A DNA stretch of 64,000 bases from Thioalkalivibrio sp. ALJ21 (GTDB lineage: Bacteria; Pseudomonadota; Gammaproteobacteria; Ectothiorhodospirales; Ectothiorhodospiraceae): assembly GCF_000378605.1 (NCBI RefSeq), contig NZ_KB905155.1, positions 248,001 through 312,000 of the forward strand, read 5' to 3'. Positions 63,992-64,000 of the stretch are shown one piece after another. The position numbers and the translations under genes were made by a program. Under the pieces are notes generated by a model. The model searched no databases and was not told where the DNA came from. It worked only from the letters and a program-made list of their open reading frames with translations. Each line of letters opens with the position of its first letter. The stretch's first letter is position 1.

Positions 63992-64000
63992 ATGAACCAG
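63992..64000 (+). CDS. flgG: Flagellar distal rod protein FlgG, first codons only
   Basis: The window ends three codons into a gene (Met-Asn-Gln) that begins behind an AGGAG ribosome-binding site seven bases upstream. Position after flgF and the family's usual N-terminus make flgG very likely, but almost nothing of the protein is visible. Confidence 0.75.

Overview
The window is GC-rich bacterial chromosome. Its alpha-carboxysome operon, dissolved-inorganic-carbon (DAB) operon, flagellar genes with sigma-28 and sigma-54 type promoters, and gammaproteobacterial housekeeping blocks (infC-rpmI-rplT-pheS-pheT-ihfA-merR, cyaY, slyX, rsmJ, ettA, srkA) point to a motile, CO2-fixing gammaproteobacterium. 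A sulfur-oxidising member of the Ectothiorhodospiraceae, such as Thioalkalivibrio, fits best. The genus is an inference from gene content and could not be tested here.

Region 1 (1-11192, + strand) is carbon fixation. It opens inside csoS2 and continues with csoSCA, csoS4A, csoS4B, three csoS1 paralogues, a ferritin-like gene, acRAF, the mcdA-mcdB positioning pair, a terminator, cbbQ-cbbO (Rubisco activase), a CbbR-type regulator and a SnoaL-like protein. The N-terminus of that last protein resembles CsoS2 repeats, so it is a candidate new carboxysome component. Region 2 (11270-14459) holds an exported protein, a small-molecule kinase-like gene and ettA. Region 3 (14678-20568, - strand) is a four-gene DAB bicarbonate-accumulation operon: dabB, a second membrane protein, dabA and a PII-like protein. 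These two systems should work together: DAB raises cytosolic bicarbonate, CsoSCA converts it to CO2 inside the shell, and CbbQO and acRAF service Rubisco.

Region 4 (20800-55317) is a mosaic of housekeeping and transport genes: a P2A-type ATPase, a FluC pair, serS, cyaY, rsmJ, slyX, a SulP transporter with an unusual coiled-coil insertion, a YugP-like protease, an MscS-type channel, mtgA, a cardiolipin-synthase-like protein, a yeast-type cytosine deaminase, srkA, thrS, the infC-pheT-ihfA block and tRNA-Pro(GGG). Scattered between these genes is a family of inverted-repeat elements with tip sequence AGGGAAACRCTGAT. There are three near full-length copies (193-316 bp), one decayed copy, two solo tips and three minimal palindromes of about 26-28 nt. 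The tips often overlap the stop codons of neighbouring genes.

Region 5 (55413-64000) is motility. On the - strand flgA leads to flgM-flgN-ycgR. On the + strand come cheV-cheR and then flgB-flgC-flgD-flgE-flgF and the first codons of flgG. Sigma-54 type -24/-12 elements precede flgA and flgB, and sigma-28 type elements precede flgM and, more weakly, cheV.
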